Positions 29,890 through 37,561 are shown, numbered from the stretch's first letter. The stretch: DNA of 64,000 bases from JAXDMK01 sp963765955 (GCA_963765955.1 CAVXYA010000010.1:124001-188000); one strand, 5' to 3'. Numbers and translations: made by a program. The notes: a model not told the origin generated them from the sequence alone.

Positions 29890-30342
29890 CTAGCTGGCGA
29901 CCGCGACGCGGCGGTGGCGACGGCTGGCGATGACGATGGCGCCGGCCGCGCCCGCGGTGGCGGCGGCGGCGATGCCGCCCAGGTAGGCCGCCCGTCGACC
30001 GGTGAGGAGGTAGTGCATGGCGCCTCGCTCACCCGCCGCCTCCAGGGCCACCAGGATGTCGGGCAGCAGGCCGGGGGAGGGCTCGAGGAGCTCGGTGCGC
30101 AGGGTGTGGAGCGTGCGCAGCACCTTGCGGTACTGGGCCAGCTCGGCCTGGCACCGCAGGCAGGACTCGACGTGGCGGCGCAGATCGAGGCCGGCCACCT
30201 CCACGCCGTCGACGATGCCGGGCAGGGCGTTGGCCACCGCCGCGCACGAGACGCCGCCGCTTCGGAAGCCGCCGGACGAGCCCCCTGCCGATCCCACTGT
30301 CGATCTTATTGGGGCCGTACGCACACCGAACTTAGACCGCAC
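29890..30342 (-). CDS. Anti-sigma factor with zinc-finger (zf-HC2-like) motif
   Basis: This is the probable membrane-bound partner of the sigma factor encoded just upstream. From the GTG at 30342, with GGAG 7 nt upstream, it is 150 residues. The zinc-binding H-x3-C-x2-C signature of zf-HC2 anti-sigma factors is present as HVESCLRC at about residue 55. A coiled region follows (LAQYRKVLRTLHTLRTELL), then a transmembrane helix near the C-terminus (YLGGIAAAATAGAAGAIVIA) and a short basic tail. The gene overlaps the sigma gene by 11 bp, a common arrangement for co-regulated sigma/anti-sigma pairs. An in-frame GTG at 30324 is an alternative start. Confidence 0.8.
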   Translation of the reverse strand: MRSKFGVRTAPIRSTVGSAGGSSGGFRSGGVSCAAVANALPGIVDGVEVAGLDLRRHVESCLRCQAELAQYRKVLRTLHTLRTELLEPSPGLLPDILVALEAAGERGAMHYLLTGRRAAYLGGIAAAATAGAAGAIVIASRRHRRVAVAS

Positions 30343-30991
30343 GGGCCTTCTCCTCTCCGGGCATGGGAAACAGCCGCTCACGCAGCTTCCGGCGGGCCCG
30401 GTGCAACCGGACCTTGGCCGCCGCCTCGGTGATCCCCAGCTCGGAGGCGATCGCCTCATGAGGAAGGTCGTAGACGTCGCGCAGGACCACGACTGAGCGC
30501 AGCGGCGCCGGCAGCTCGGCCAGGGCGGCCGTCATCCGGTCGCGCAGGGCGCCTGCCTCGGCCATCCCCTCGGGGTTGGACTCGGGCCGCTCGTCGGCCA
30601 TGGCATCGTCGTCGGACAGCTCGTCGTGGCTGCTCCTCGACCGGCGGGACAGGTGGGACGACGCGCAGTTGGCCGTGATCCGGTACATCCAGGTGGAGAA
30701 GCGAGCGTCGCCCCGGAAGCGTTTCAGGGCCTTGAAGGCCCGGAGGTAGGCGTCCTGGGCGACGTCTCTGGCGTCGTCCTCGTTCCCGGTGAGCCGGTAG
30801 GCCAGCGTGTAGACCTCTGCCTGGCTGAGCCGGACCAGCTCGGCGAAGGCGTTGACGTCGCCGGCCTTGGCCCGGTCCACGAGGGCAGCCTCTTCCGCAG
30901 GAATCACCGGGACTACGACCTCGGCCGGATCGGAAAGGTTACCGACAGGCTCCGCCAGCCCTTTGTCGCCCTGCTCGTCCTCGTCGACCAT
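30332..30991 (-). CDS. ECF-type RNA polymerase sigma factor
   Basis: This is a group IV (ECF) sigma factor directing RNA polymerase to a stress or envelope regulon. It has 219 residues from ATG 30991 (MVDEDEQGDKGLAEPVGNL). Region 2 is clear (AFAELVRLSQAEVYTLAYR, DVAQDAYLRAFKALKRF, FSTWMYRITANCA). An acidic linker of about 40 residues (DELSDDDAMADE) leads to region 4 (LPAPLRSVVVLRDVYDLPH, then EAIASELGITEAAAKVRLH). It lies 32 nt downstream of rpmG and overlaps its anti-sigma partner. The open frame extends upstream through rpmG in another frame, but sigma homology begins only after this ATG. The exact subgroup is not determinable by eye. Confidence 0.88.
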   Translation of the reverse strand: MVDEDEQGDKGLAEPVGNLSDPAEVVVPVIPAEEAALVDRAKAGDVNAFAELVRLSQAEVYTLAYRLTGNEDDARDVAQDAYLRAFKALKRFRGDARFSTWMYRITANCASSHLSRRSRSSHDELSDDDAMADERPESNPEGMAEAGALRDRMTAALAELPAPLRSVVVLRDVYDLPHEAIASELGITEAAAKVRLHRARRKLRERLFPMPGEEKARAV

Positions 30992-31023
30992 GCGGCTGAG
31001 GATCACCTCGGCCGATTCCGCGG

Positions 31024-31188
31024 CTAGCGAGTCTCGCGGTGAACCGTGTGCGTCCGGTCCCAACGGCAGTACTTCTTGAGCTCCATGCGCTCGCGGTCGT
31101 TCTGCTTGTTCTTCATGGTGATGTAGTTGCGGCGCTTGCACTGCTCGCACGCGAGCGTGATCTTGACCCGCTTCTCGCCCTTGGCCAT
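31024..31188 (-). CDS. rpmG: 50S ribosomal protein L33
   Basis: L33 is a small 50S protein near the E site. It has 54 residues from ATG 31188: MAKGEKRVKITLACEQCKR, then RRNYITMKNKQNDRERMELK and KYCRWDRTHTVHRETR. The first cysteine pair (CEQC) is present but the second position has a single cysteine (KKYC), so this is not a fully four-cysteine zinc-binding form. It sits between tuf and the sigma/anti-sigma pair, close to tRNA-Trp/secE, as is usual in bacteria. Confidence 0.96.
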   Translation of the reverse strand: MAKGEKRVKITLACEQCKRRNYITMKNKQNDRERMELKKYCRWDRTHTVHRETR

Positions 31189-31229
31189 CCCGGGCTTTCC
31201 TTTCGGTCACGTGGCTCCACTCTACGCAT

Positions 31230-31489
31230 GCTCGGGGGGCTCCGCCCCGCGCTCGGGGGGCTCCGCCCCCGAGTCCCCCCGAGGCAGGCTTCGCCTGCCC
31301 AAAAGAACCAAGTCCCCTGGCGGGTGTCGTGCGGTCCGATGTCGCGAGCCGTGGATCTTCGCCGGGGCGGCGTCAGCCGGCCCGGCCCGGCAGGCGAAGC
31401 CTGCCGGAACAGAAGGAACGCGCCCGGCGTCAGCCGGGCGTCCAAGCCTTTGACTCGGGGGGAACTCGGGGGGCAGAGCCCCCCGAGCG
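31230..31489. repeat. Inverted pair of palindromic intergenic repeat elements, copies 2 and 3
   Basis: The 301-bp tuf-rpmG spacer is filled by two related elements in opposite orientation. The minus-oriented copy (31489-31370) repeats the parts of the rpsG-fusA element: a six-G/six-C hairpin at 31468-31484, the GACTCGGGGGG box, a GCCCGGCGTCAGCCGGGC palindrome, a GGAACA box and a GCAGGCGAAGCCTGC palindrome. The plus-oriented copy (31230-31310) carries a GGGGGGCTCCGCCCCC core, a GAGTCCCCCC box and GCAGGCTTCGCCTGC. There is no coding evidence. Confidence 0.6.
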
Positions 31490-32677
31490 TTATTTGAGGA
31501 TCTTCACGACACGGCCGGCGCCCACGGTACGCCCACCCTCGCGGATGGCGAAGCGCAGGCCCTCGTCCATGGCGATGGGGGTGATGAGCTCGACGGTGAG
31601 GGAGATGTTGTCGCCCGGCATGACCATCTCGGTGCCCTCGGGGAGCGTGATCTGGCCGGTGACGTCGGTGGTGCGGAAGTAGAACTGGGGCCGGTAGTTC
31701 TGGAAGAAGGGGCTGTGGCGCCCGCCCTCCTCCTTGGTCAGCACGTAGACCTGGGCCTCGAAGGTGGTATGCGGGGTGATGGAGCCGGGCTTGCACAGCA
31801 CCTGGCCCCGCTGCACGTCCTCTTTGTTGATGCCCCGCAGCAGCACGCCGATGTTGTCGCCCGCTCTTCCCTCGTCGAGGAGCTTGCGGAACATCTCCAC
31901 CCCGGTGCAGACCGTGGTCTGGTTGTGGCCCAGGCCCACGATCTCGACCTTCTCGCCCACCTTGACGATGCCCTGCTCCACCCGCCCGGTGACCACCGTG
32001 CCCCGCCCGGTGATGGTGAACACGTCCTCGATGGGCATCAGGAAGGGCTTGTCGACGTCTCGGGGGGGCTCGGGGATGTAGTCGTCGACCGCGTTCATCA
32101 GCTCGTGGATGGCCGGCGTCCACGCCTCGTCGCCCTCCAGCGCCTTGAGGGCGCTGACCCGGATCACCGGCGTGTCGTCGCCCGGGTACTCGTACTCGTT
32201 GAGCAGGTCCCGCACCTCGAGGTCGACCAGGTCGAGCAGCTCCTCGTCGTCGACCGCGTCGGCCTTGTTGAGGGCGACCACGATGTAGGGCACCCCCACC
32301 TGGCGGGCCAGCAGGACGTGCTCCCGGGTCTGGGGCATGGGGCCGTCGGCGGCGGACACGACCAGGATGGCGCCGTCGATCTGGGCCGCCCCGGTGATCA
32401 TGTTCTTGATGTAGTCGGCGTGGCCGGGCATGTCGACATGGGCGTAGTGGCGCTTGGGGGTGGTGTATTCCACGTGGGCGATGGAGATGGTGATGCCCCG
32501 GGCCTTCTCCTCGGGCGCCTTGTCGATCTGGTCGAAGGCGGTGAAGGCCACGGTGGAGTCCTGCTCGTGGAGGACCTTGGTGATGGCGGCCGTCAGCGTG
32601 GTCTTGCCGTGGTCGATGTGGCCCATGGTGCCCACGTTGAGATGCGGCTTCGACCGCTCGAACTTCTGCTTCGCCAT
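31490..32677 (-). CDS. tuf: Elongation factor Tu
   Basis: EF-Tu delivers aminoacyl-tRNA to the ribosome. It has 395 residues from ATG 32677 (MAKQKFERSKPHLNVGTMG). The G motifs GHIDHGKTT, DMPGHADY and NKADAVDD are intact, followed by beta-barrel domains II and III (GRGTVVTGRVEQG; HSPFFQNYRPQFYFRTTDV). AGAGGGG lies upstream of the start. The gene is 24 nt downstream of tRNA-Met, so its mRNA leader probably comes from tRNA processing. In many genomes tuf follows fusA; here it heads the rpmG side of the cluster. Confidence 0.98.
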   Translation of the reverse strand: MAKQKFERSKPHLNVGTMGHIDHGKTTLTAAITKVLHEQDSTVAFTAFDQIDKAPEEKARGITISIAHVEYTTPKRHYAHVDMPGHADYIKNMITGAAQIDGAILVVSAADGPMPQTREHVLLARQVGVPYIVVALNKADAVDDEELLDLVDLEVRDLLNEYEYPGDDTPVIRVSALKALEGDEAWTPAIHELMNAVDDYIPEPPRDVDKPFLMPIEDVFTITGRGTVVTGRVEQGIVKVGEKVEIVGLGHNQTTVCTGVEMFRKLLDEGRAGDNIGVLLRGINKEDVQRGQVLCKPGSITPHTTFEAQVYVLTKEEGGRHSPFFQNYRPQFYFRTTDVTGQITLPEGTEMVMPGDNISLTVELITPIAMDEGLRFAIREGGRTVGAGRVVKILK

Positions 32678-32701
32678 GTGCGTGCTACCCCTCTCGTGCG
32701 G

Positions 32702-32774
32702 TAGCGGCGGGCGGACTCGAACCGCCGACTCCTCGATTATGAGCCGAGTGCTCTGCCAACTGAGCTACGCCGCC
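32702..32774 (-). tRNA. trnM: tRNA-Met (CAU anticodon)
   Basis: 73 nt with acceptor GGCGGCG/CGCCGCT, D arm AGCTCAGTTGG, anticodon stem CTCGG/TCGAG with loop CTCATAA, and T loop TTCGAGT. Stem pairs look like an elongator tRNA-Met; an isoleucine-type modified CAU tRNA cannot be excluded by eye. It lies just upstream of tuf. Confidence 0.93.
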
Positions 32775-32862
32775 AGGCGGGCTGTGATCCGGAGGCGGGC
32801 TCCGGGCCTGACCAGCTTACTGGTCATCCTCGGGTCACTTCACCCGCCGCCGGCGTGGCGAG

Positions 32863-32935
32863 AGCCCCCTGTCGGAATCGAACCGACGACACCAGCCTTA
32901 CCATGGCTGTGCTCTGCCGACTGAGCTAAGGGGGC
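32863..32935 (-). tRNA. trnT: tRNA-Thr (GGU anticodon)
   Basis: 73 nt with acceptor GCCCCCT/AGGGGGC, D arm AGCTCAGTCGG, anticodon loop ATGGTAA in a CAGCC/GGCTG stem, and T loop TTCGATT. A TATCAT -10-like element (32954-32949) lies just upstream. A TGACCAG/CTGGTCA hairpin (32809-32826) lies in the gap before tRNA-Met. Confidence 0.95.
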
Positions 32936-32948
32936 CGGTCCTTCGTCG

Positions 32949-33461
32949 ATGATAGCCAGCCGGTCCGATCCCGCCGTTGCGTTGCGACTGGCCCGTCCCA
33001 CCGACGCCGAGGCCATCCGGGCCATCTACAACCTCGAGGTCGTCGAGTCAACCGTCACCTTCGACCTCGTGCCCCGGTCGCTCGAGTCCCAGCAGGCGTG
33101 GCTGGAGGAGCACGCCGGAGTACACCCGGCCATCGTCGTGGTCGAAGCCGGGGTGGTGGTCGGCTTCGGTTGCCTGGCCCCCTACCGACCCCGGCCGGCG
33201 TACGCCACGACCGTCGAGAACTCGCTCTACGTCCGCCGCGACCGCCAGGGCCGGGGCCACGGCCGGGCCTTGCTGGAGGAGCTCCTCCGCCTGGCGACGG
33301 TGCACGGCTTCCATGCGGTCATCGCCCGCATCGTCGACGGCCATGAGGTGTCCATAGCCCTCCACCAGTCGTGCGGCTTCGAGATGGTGGGCGTCGAGCG
33401 GGAGGTCGGCCGCAAGTTCGGCCGCTGGCTCGACGTGGCCGTCATGGAGCGCCTTCTCTGA
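32949..33461 (+). CDS. GNAT acetyltransferase, phosphinothricin/methionine-sulfoximine type
   Basis: This is an acetyl-CoA-dependent N-acetyltransferase of the Pat/Bar-like GNAT subgroup. The product is 170 residues. Family signatures are the N-terminal AIRAIYNLEVVESTVTFDL, the mid-protein RPAYATTVENSLYVR, the acetyl-CoA pyrophosphate loop RQGRGHGRALLEELL, and the C-terminal HQSCGFEMVGVEREVGRKF. The substrate may be phosphinothricin-like amino acids or other amines; this cannot be read from sequence. The ATG at 32949 lies only 13 bp from the divergent tRNA-Thr gene and overlaps its likely -10. The in-frame TTG at 32982 is a good alternative start, where homology begins (LRLARPTDAEA). Confidence 0.82.
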   Translation: MIASRSDPAVALRLARPTDAEAIRAIYNLEVVESTVTFDLVPRSLESQQAWLEEHAGVHPAIVVVEAGVVVGFGCLAPYRPRPAYATTVENSLYVRRDRQGRGHGRALLEELLRLATVHGFHAVIARIVDGHEVSIALHQSCGFEMVGVEREVGRKFGRWLDVAVMERLL

Positions 33462-33471
33462 ATCGGGCTCG

Positions 33472-33588
33472 TCAGCGGGCGTTGAGGGCGATCGTGAGGA
33501 TGACGGAGACGACGAGGGACAGGACCAGCGGCCACCACAGGAAGCGGACCCGAGACCGCTGCCCGGAGCGCTTGTGCCAGACGAACAT
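33472..33588 (-). CDS. Small single-pass membrane protein (38 aa)
   Basis: A short basic N-terminus (MFVWHKRSGQRSRVRF) precedes one strong transmembrane helix (LWWPLVLSLVVSVILTIAL), ending NAR. The open frame extends upstream without recognisable sequence, so I start at the ATG at 33588. Tiny proteins of this shape are common in Actinobacteria, function unknown. It is convergent with the acetyltransferase gene. The ribosome site is weak. Confidence 0.45.
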   Translation of the reverse strand: MFVWHKRSGQRSRVRFLWWPLVLSLVVSVILTIALNAR

Positions 33589-33644
33589 GGGCTTGGCGTT
33601 CCCGCAGCGTCCCCCGCGCAAACTGTGACACGGGGATGTCAGCA

Positions 33645-33661
33645 GATCGCCATCGGCGATC
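33645..33661. other. Palindrome in the 33589-33781 gap
   Basis: GATCGCC-ATC-GGCGATC is a perfect 7-bp inverted repeat between divergent genes (small membrane protein, minus; permease-like gene, plus). It could be an operator or chance. I see no other element in this gap apart from GAGGAGG ahead of 33782. Confidence 0.3.
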
Positions 33662-33781
33662 CACCCATCCGAAACCGTCCGCCAACTGGGCATCGGTAGG
33701 TTGTCGCCGAGGTTGTGAAACCGATCACGAGCGGAAAAGGGAAGTGACCCACCCGTTCGTCGTCCGAGGAGGGACTCCCGA

Positions 33782-34591
33782 ATGCCCAATCCCCTGAAGC
33801 CAGGCTCGAAGCCCAAAGGGTTGAACAACGTCGCCGGCCGGCCGCTGGTCGACGACAGTGGCCACGTTGTGCAGACGATCAGGCGGGAGACGCCTTGGTT
33901 CGGCCGGGTCTCCGGCGGCAGCCGGGATCTCACCGGCTCGCCCAAGTTCGCCGTCATCCTGCTGCTGACCATCGCCGGATGGCTGGCCCTGGGGCCGGTC
34001 GTCGACTACTCCCGCACGTGGGAGCTGACGGCCACCGCCGGCGCTCCGATCCTCGCCCTCGTCCTGTTGGTGGTGGGGCAGCACACCCAGAACCGCGACG
34101 ACATGGCCATCCAGCTCAAGCTCAACGAGGTCATCCGGGCGACCGAACAGGCGAACGACGGCCTCATCGGCATCGAGGACAGCGCGGGCGTGGAACTCAC
34201 TCGCCTGCTCGGCGACTACCGCCAACACGCCAGCGGTGCGACGGACACGCTGGTCGGTCCGAGGGGCCTGGAGCGCCGGCGACGGCAGCGCCAGGCGAGG
34301 AGCGACCTCGGCCCCGGCCGCAGCTTCGTGTTCCGCTCCCAAGGGGGGACAGCCGACCTGGCCGCGCCCGATCTGGTCCGCTTCGTGCGGCTGGCGGAGT
34401 CGGTCGACGACTCCACCTGGCTCCACCATCTCCGGAGCGGCGACTTCTCCCGCTGGTTCCGGGAGGTGGTCGGCGACGACGACCTGGCGTCGATCGTGTC
34501 CCGCGTGGAAGGGCCCCTAGCCATCTCCGCCAGCGAGAGCAGGCGCCGGGTGGTGGCCGCCATCGGCCGGAGGTACGCCCTGGCCGGGTGA
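33782..34591 (+). CDS. Low-affinity iron permease-like membrane protein with C-terminal extension
   Basis: Residues of about 45-125 match the low-affinity iron permease family: a transmembrane helix (SPKFAVILLLTIAGWLALG), a Ser-Arg-Thr-Trp loop, a second helix (APILALVLLVVGQH), and the diagnostic tail HTQNRDDMAIQLKLNEVIR followed by ATEQANDGLIGIED. Iron transport for this family is inferred from yeast Fet4 relatives and is not proven for bacterial members. Residues of about 190-269 form a soluble extension including LHHLRSGDFSRWFREVVGD, a pattern I associate with small uncharacterised actinobacterial domains. The start ATG has GAGGAGG 9 nt upstream. Confidence 0.7.
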   Translation: MPNPLKPGSKPKGLNNVAGRPLVDDSGHVVQTIRRETPWFGRVSGGSRDLTGSPKFAVILLLTIAGWLALGPVVDYSRTWELTATAGAPILALVLLVVGQHTQNRDDMAIQLKLNEVIRATEQANDGLIGIEDSAGVELTRLLGDYRQHASGATDTLVGPRGLERRRRQRQARSDLGPGRSFVFRSQGGTADLAAPDLVRFVRLAESVDDSTWLHHLRSGDFSRWFREVVGDDDLASIVSRVEGPLAISASESRRRVVAAIGRRYALAG

Positions 34592-34654
34592 CCCCGCATC
34601 TCGCGGCCGCCACGGCGGTGGAAATGCGGCAGCCGCAGCGGCGGGTAGGTTGCG

Positions 34655-35020
34655 GTGGACATGACGTCCTTGGAGGTGACGACCGAGCGGGCCGATGGCG
34701 TGGCGGTGGTGGCCCTCGGGGGCGACGTCGACGCCGATCACGCTGGCCAGCTCCACGCCGCCCTCGGTGAGCTGCTGGCGGCCGGCGTCCACAACTTCGT
34801 GATCGACCTGAGCGGCGTGAAGGTCATCGACGGCACCGGGCTGGCCGAGCTGGTGAACTTCTTCAAGCGGGTCCGCATCGGTCCGGGTGACGTCCGGCTG
34901 TGCGGGTTCCCGACCTGGGTGACGGTGATGTTCGCCATGACCCGCCTCAACAAGGTGTTCGCCAAGTTCGAGTCCCGCGACGCAGCCGTCGCCAGCTTCG
35001 CCCCGGCCCAGAGCGCATGA
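34655..35020 (+). CDS. STAS-domain anti-sigma factor antagonist
   Basis: A single STAS domain of 121 residues, the fold of SpoIIAA/RsbV-type antagonists that bind anti-sigma kinases when unphosphorylated. The core strands VAVVALGGDVDADHAGQL and HNFVIDLSGVKVIDG are clear. The phosphorylation loop, normally D-S-S-G, reads D-G-T-G, so any control by phosphorylation would need threonine. The start may be the GTG at 34655 (AGGT upstream) or the ATG at 34661. No partner kinase is nearby. Its stop overlaps the next gene's start (ATGA), suggesting co-translation with a uridylyltransferase-like enzyme. Confidence 0.85.
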   Translation: MDMTSLEVTTERADGVAVVALGGDVDADHAGQLHAALGELLAAGVHNFVIDLSGVKVIDGTGLAELVNFFKRVRIGPGDVRLCGFPTWVTVMFAMTRLNKVFAKFESRDAAVASFAPAQSA

Positions 35021-35826
35021 GCCCCCGGGCCACCAAAGCCGTGATCCTGGCCGCCGGCCAGGGCAAGCGCATGGGCTCCGACCTGCCCAAGGTCCTCCAC
35101 CAAGTCGATGGCAAGCCCATGGTGATCCACTGCATCGAGGCCACCATGGCCGCGGGGATCGACGACGTCATCCTGGTCGTCGGAGTGGGCCGCGACGAGG
35201 TGATCGACGCGGTGGACGACGTCTACGAGGGCGTCGAGTACGCCGTTCAGGAGGAGCAGCTGGGCACCGGGCACGCGGTGTTGCAGGCCCGGGCGTTCCT
35301 CGACGACCCGGACGGGAACGTGGTCGTCCTCTACGGCGACATGCCGATGCTCACCACCGAAACGATCCGTGCGCTCGTCGACCGTCGGGACGCGAAAGAG
35401 GCGGCGGTGGTGGTCCTCACCATCGAGCTCGAGAACCCGCCCGACTTCGGCCGGATCGTGCGCGGCGGCGACGGCCGGGTCACCGGCATCGTGGAGGCCC
35501 GCGACGCCACGCCCGAGCAGCTGGCGGTGCAGGAGGTCAACGTCGGGGCCTACTGCTTCGACGCCCCTGCCCTGCTCCGGGCCCTGGAACGCCTCGGTTC
35601 TACCAACGCCGCCGGCGAGTACTACCTCACCGACGTGATCGGGATCCTGGCCGGCGACGGGGACAAGGTGGAGACGGTGGTCACCGACCGCCTGGAGGAG
35701 GCCCTGGGGGTCAACGATCCCGAGCACCTCGACTTCGCCGACAAGATCCGCCACATCCGTTACGCCGAGAAGATGTACCCCCGGGTCGATGCCTTGGCCC
35801 GGGAGCGCCGCCCCCGCCCGGCCTGA
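35017..35826 (+). CDS. Single-domain GlmU-like nucleotidyltransferase
   Basis: An N-acetylglucosamine-1-phosphate uridylyltransferase-type enzyme, which would make UDP-GlcNAc for the cell wall. Visible are the NTP-binding loop LAAGQGKRMGSDLPKVLH, the uridine-binding block QLGTGHAVLQ, the metal-binding LYGDMPML, and NVGAYCF. The product is 269 residues, while GlmU is normally about 450: the whole left-handed beta-helix acetyltransferase half is missing and there is a normal stop, so this is a one-domain protein rather than a window artefact. It may work with a separate acetyltransferase or use another sugar phosphate. It overlaps the STAS gene by four bases. Confidence 0.8.
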   Translation: MSPRATKAVILAAGQGKRMGSDLPKVLHQVDGKPMVIHCIEATMAAGIDDVILVVGVGRDEVIDAVDDVYEGVEYAVQEEQLGTGHAVLQARAFLDDPDGNVVVLYGDMPMLTTETIRALVDRRDAKEAAVVVLTIELENPPDFGRIVRGGDGRVTGIVEARDATPEQLAVQEVNVGAYCFDAPALLRALERLGSTNAAGEYYLTDVIGILAGDGDKVETVVTDRLEEALGVNDPEHLDFADKIRHIRYAEKMYPRVDALARERRPRPA

Positions 35827-35831
35827 GCCTT

Positions 35832-36290
35832 TCAGCGACTCGTCGGTGCGTCAGTCTCGGCGTCGGACGCGGCGCCAGCGGCGGCTCGCTCGGCCTCGAC
35901 CCGCTCCCGGGTCGGTACCCGGCGGACGATGTACCAGGTGCCCACCAGGGCTACCGCCACGATGACCGCCGGCACCACCGGCCGGCTGCGGGTGAGGACG
36001 GCGCTGAGCCCGACGAACAGCCACATGGAGCCCAGGGCCCACGCCTTGGCCCGGCGGGGCATGCCCAGCCCGTCCCGGTGGTCCCGCACCATGCCGCCGA
36101 TGCGGGGCAGGCCGAGGACCCACGCCTCGAACCGGGGGCTGGAGCGGGCGAAGCACGAAGCGGCGACGATGAAGAACACGGTGGTGGGGAGCCCGGGGAC
36201 CACGATCCCGAGACCACCCAGCCCAACCGACACCAGGCCGCCGGCGAACCACAACCACCGCACGGGACCCGTCGCCAGCCGGCGCGTCAC
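35832..36290 (-). CDS. DUF454 (YbaN-type) membrane protein
   Basis: A 152-residue inner-membrane protein of the DUF454 family. The hallmark N-terminal helix WFAGGLVSVGLGGLGIVVPG is followed by LPTTVFFIVAASCFARSSP, then RFEAWVLGLPRIGGMVRDH, and two further hydrophobic segments (WALGSMWLFVGLSAVL, VVPAVIVAVALVGTWYIV). The role is unknown. The C-terminal tail is polar and alanine-rich. It lies 15 nt downstream of another membrane-protein gene on the same strand, probably one operon. Confidence 0.85.
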   Translation of the reverse strand: MTRRLATGPVRWLWFAGGLVSVGLGGLGIVVPGLPTTVFFIVAASCFARSSPRFEAWVLGLPRIGGMVRDHRDGLGMPRRAKAWALGSMWLFVGLSAVLTRSRPVVPAVIVAVALVGTWYIVRRVPTRERVEAERAAAGAASDAETDAPTSR

Positions 36291-36305
36291 CGAGCGCGGG
36301 CCACG

Positions 36306-36704
36306 TCAGCCCACCAGGTGGGCGATGTCGACGACCGCCTGGACGGCGAGGAACGCGAGAATCGCTCCCCCGACGGCGGTGTACCGCCACCGCCACCGGT
36401 GATCGGACCGGAAGAAGCGGCGCATGGACACCACGATGGCCACGCTCGACACCGCCCCTACCACCAGTCCCACGACGGGACCGACACCGCCCGCGAGGCC
36501 CACGATCGGTCCCCCGATCGGCAGGACCACGTAGGTGAGGATGCAGCGGAGGGCGGAGATCAGCATGGAGGTGGAGAAGGCCTTCTCCGCGCTTCTGGTG
36601 CTGGCGCGGGGCGCCTCGTCGGCGATGCGCAGGACGCGGCGCATCCTCAGGTCGGCGGCCGAACGGACCGGCCGCGGCGTTAGGGTCAGCGGAGGGGCGT
36701 CCAT
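36306..36704 (-). CDS. Membrane protein, unknown
   Basis: 132 residues from the ATG at 36704 (MDAPPLTLTPRPVRSAADL). A basic, helical N-terminal half (RMRRVLRIADEAPRASTRS) is followed by three hydrophobic segments: MLISALRCILTYVVLPIGG, VGPVVGLVVGAVSSVAIVV and YTAVGGAILAFLAVQAVVD. The open frame reaches further upstream, but those residues look like random high-GC translation. I do not recognise a family. It is followed closely by the DUF454 gene. Confidence 0.65.
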   Translation of the reverse strand: MDAPPLTLTPRPVRSAADLRMRRVLRIADEAPRASTRSAEKAFSTSMLISALRCILTYVVLPIGGPIVGLAGGVGPVVGLVVGAVSSVAIVVSMRRFFRSDHRWRWRYTAVGGAILAFLAVQAVVDIAHLVG

Positions 36705-36886
36705 CGGCTCAGAGCGTAGGGCCGGCGACGGCGGAACTTCGAGTCGGCCGCGGGTGGGGTCCCGCCGGCCACAACAGGCCGAACGGCCTATCGGGCGGGG
36801 CCGGCGGGGGGCCGAAGGGATGGTGGCGGCAACTGTGCCGTCCCGCCCGTCGGCCCGGCGACCTTCCCCAACATTCTGGAAGAGGC

Positions 36887-37522
36887 ATGACTGTGAAGAC
36901 CCACTCCCCAAAGAGCTGGACAGTGGCGCTGTTGGTGACCGCGGTGCCAGCGCTGCTGGCCGTCGGCCTGGCCGCGGCGACCCTCGTGTCGCGGGACACC
37001 GGCGGCGACGAGACCATCGTGGCGGCGGCCAACGGGCACGGTGAGAGTGTCCGGCCGTCGGCCGAGGCGTCTGCCCTGTTGCGAGCCACCGTGCCCTCCG
37101 CCCCCGAGACGACCCCGGACGCGGTGCCGGTACCGGTCCCCACGACCGAGCCACCGGCCCCGCCGGTCACCGAGGCTCCGGCTCCGACCGTGCCGGTGCC
37201 GGTCCCGACGACGGTGGACCCCGCGGCCCGGCCCACCATGACCCTCGTCAGCCGGTACCCGGCGGCGGTGACGATGAACCTCAACGGCGTCATCTACGAC
37301 CTCGCGCCCGGACAGGAGATCGGTGGGCTCACCGTCGGGCCCCAGACCCAGGGCAACGACATCCTCTATCTGGCCCGGGTCGACGACCCGTCCTGCGGCG
37401 AGGGCGACGCCGACAGCTACTTCCGCGCCGGGCCCGGCCACTACATCGTGGCCATCGTCCCCGGTCGGAGCATCTGCCTCGGCGGCGAGCCGGCACCGGA
37501 CCTCAGCGCCACCCCCGCGTAG
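36887..37522 (+). CDS. Exported protein with proline-rich tether, unknown
   Basis: 211 residues from the ATG at 36887. An N-terminal hydrophobic segment (VALLVTAVPALLAVGLAAA) acts as a signal or membrane anchor. A Pro/Thr/Val tether (about 65-125, with PVPVPTTEPP and VPVPVPTT) leads to an extracytoplasmic domain of about 85 residues with two cysteines (DDPSCGEGDADSY and GRSICLGGE) that could form a disulfide. I do not recognise the fold. The layout resembles the exported protein at 46286. Confidence 0.6.
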   Translation: MTVKTHSPKSWTVALLVTAVPALLAVGLAAATLVSRDTGGDETIVAAANGHGESVRPSAEASALLRATVPSAPETTPDAVPVPVPTTEPPAPPVTEAPAPTVPVPVPTTVDPAARPTMTLVSRYPAAVTMNLNGVIYDLAPGQEIGGLTVGPQTQGNDILYLARVDDPSCGEGDADSYFRAGPGHYIVAIVPGRSICLGGEPAPDLSATPA

Positions 37523-37561
37523 CCGGGCGTTTTCGAACCGGTGACGGTCAACGATCGTAGG

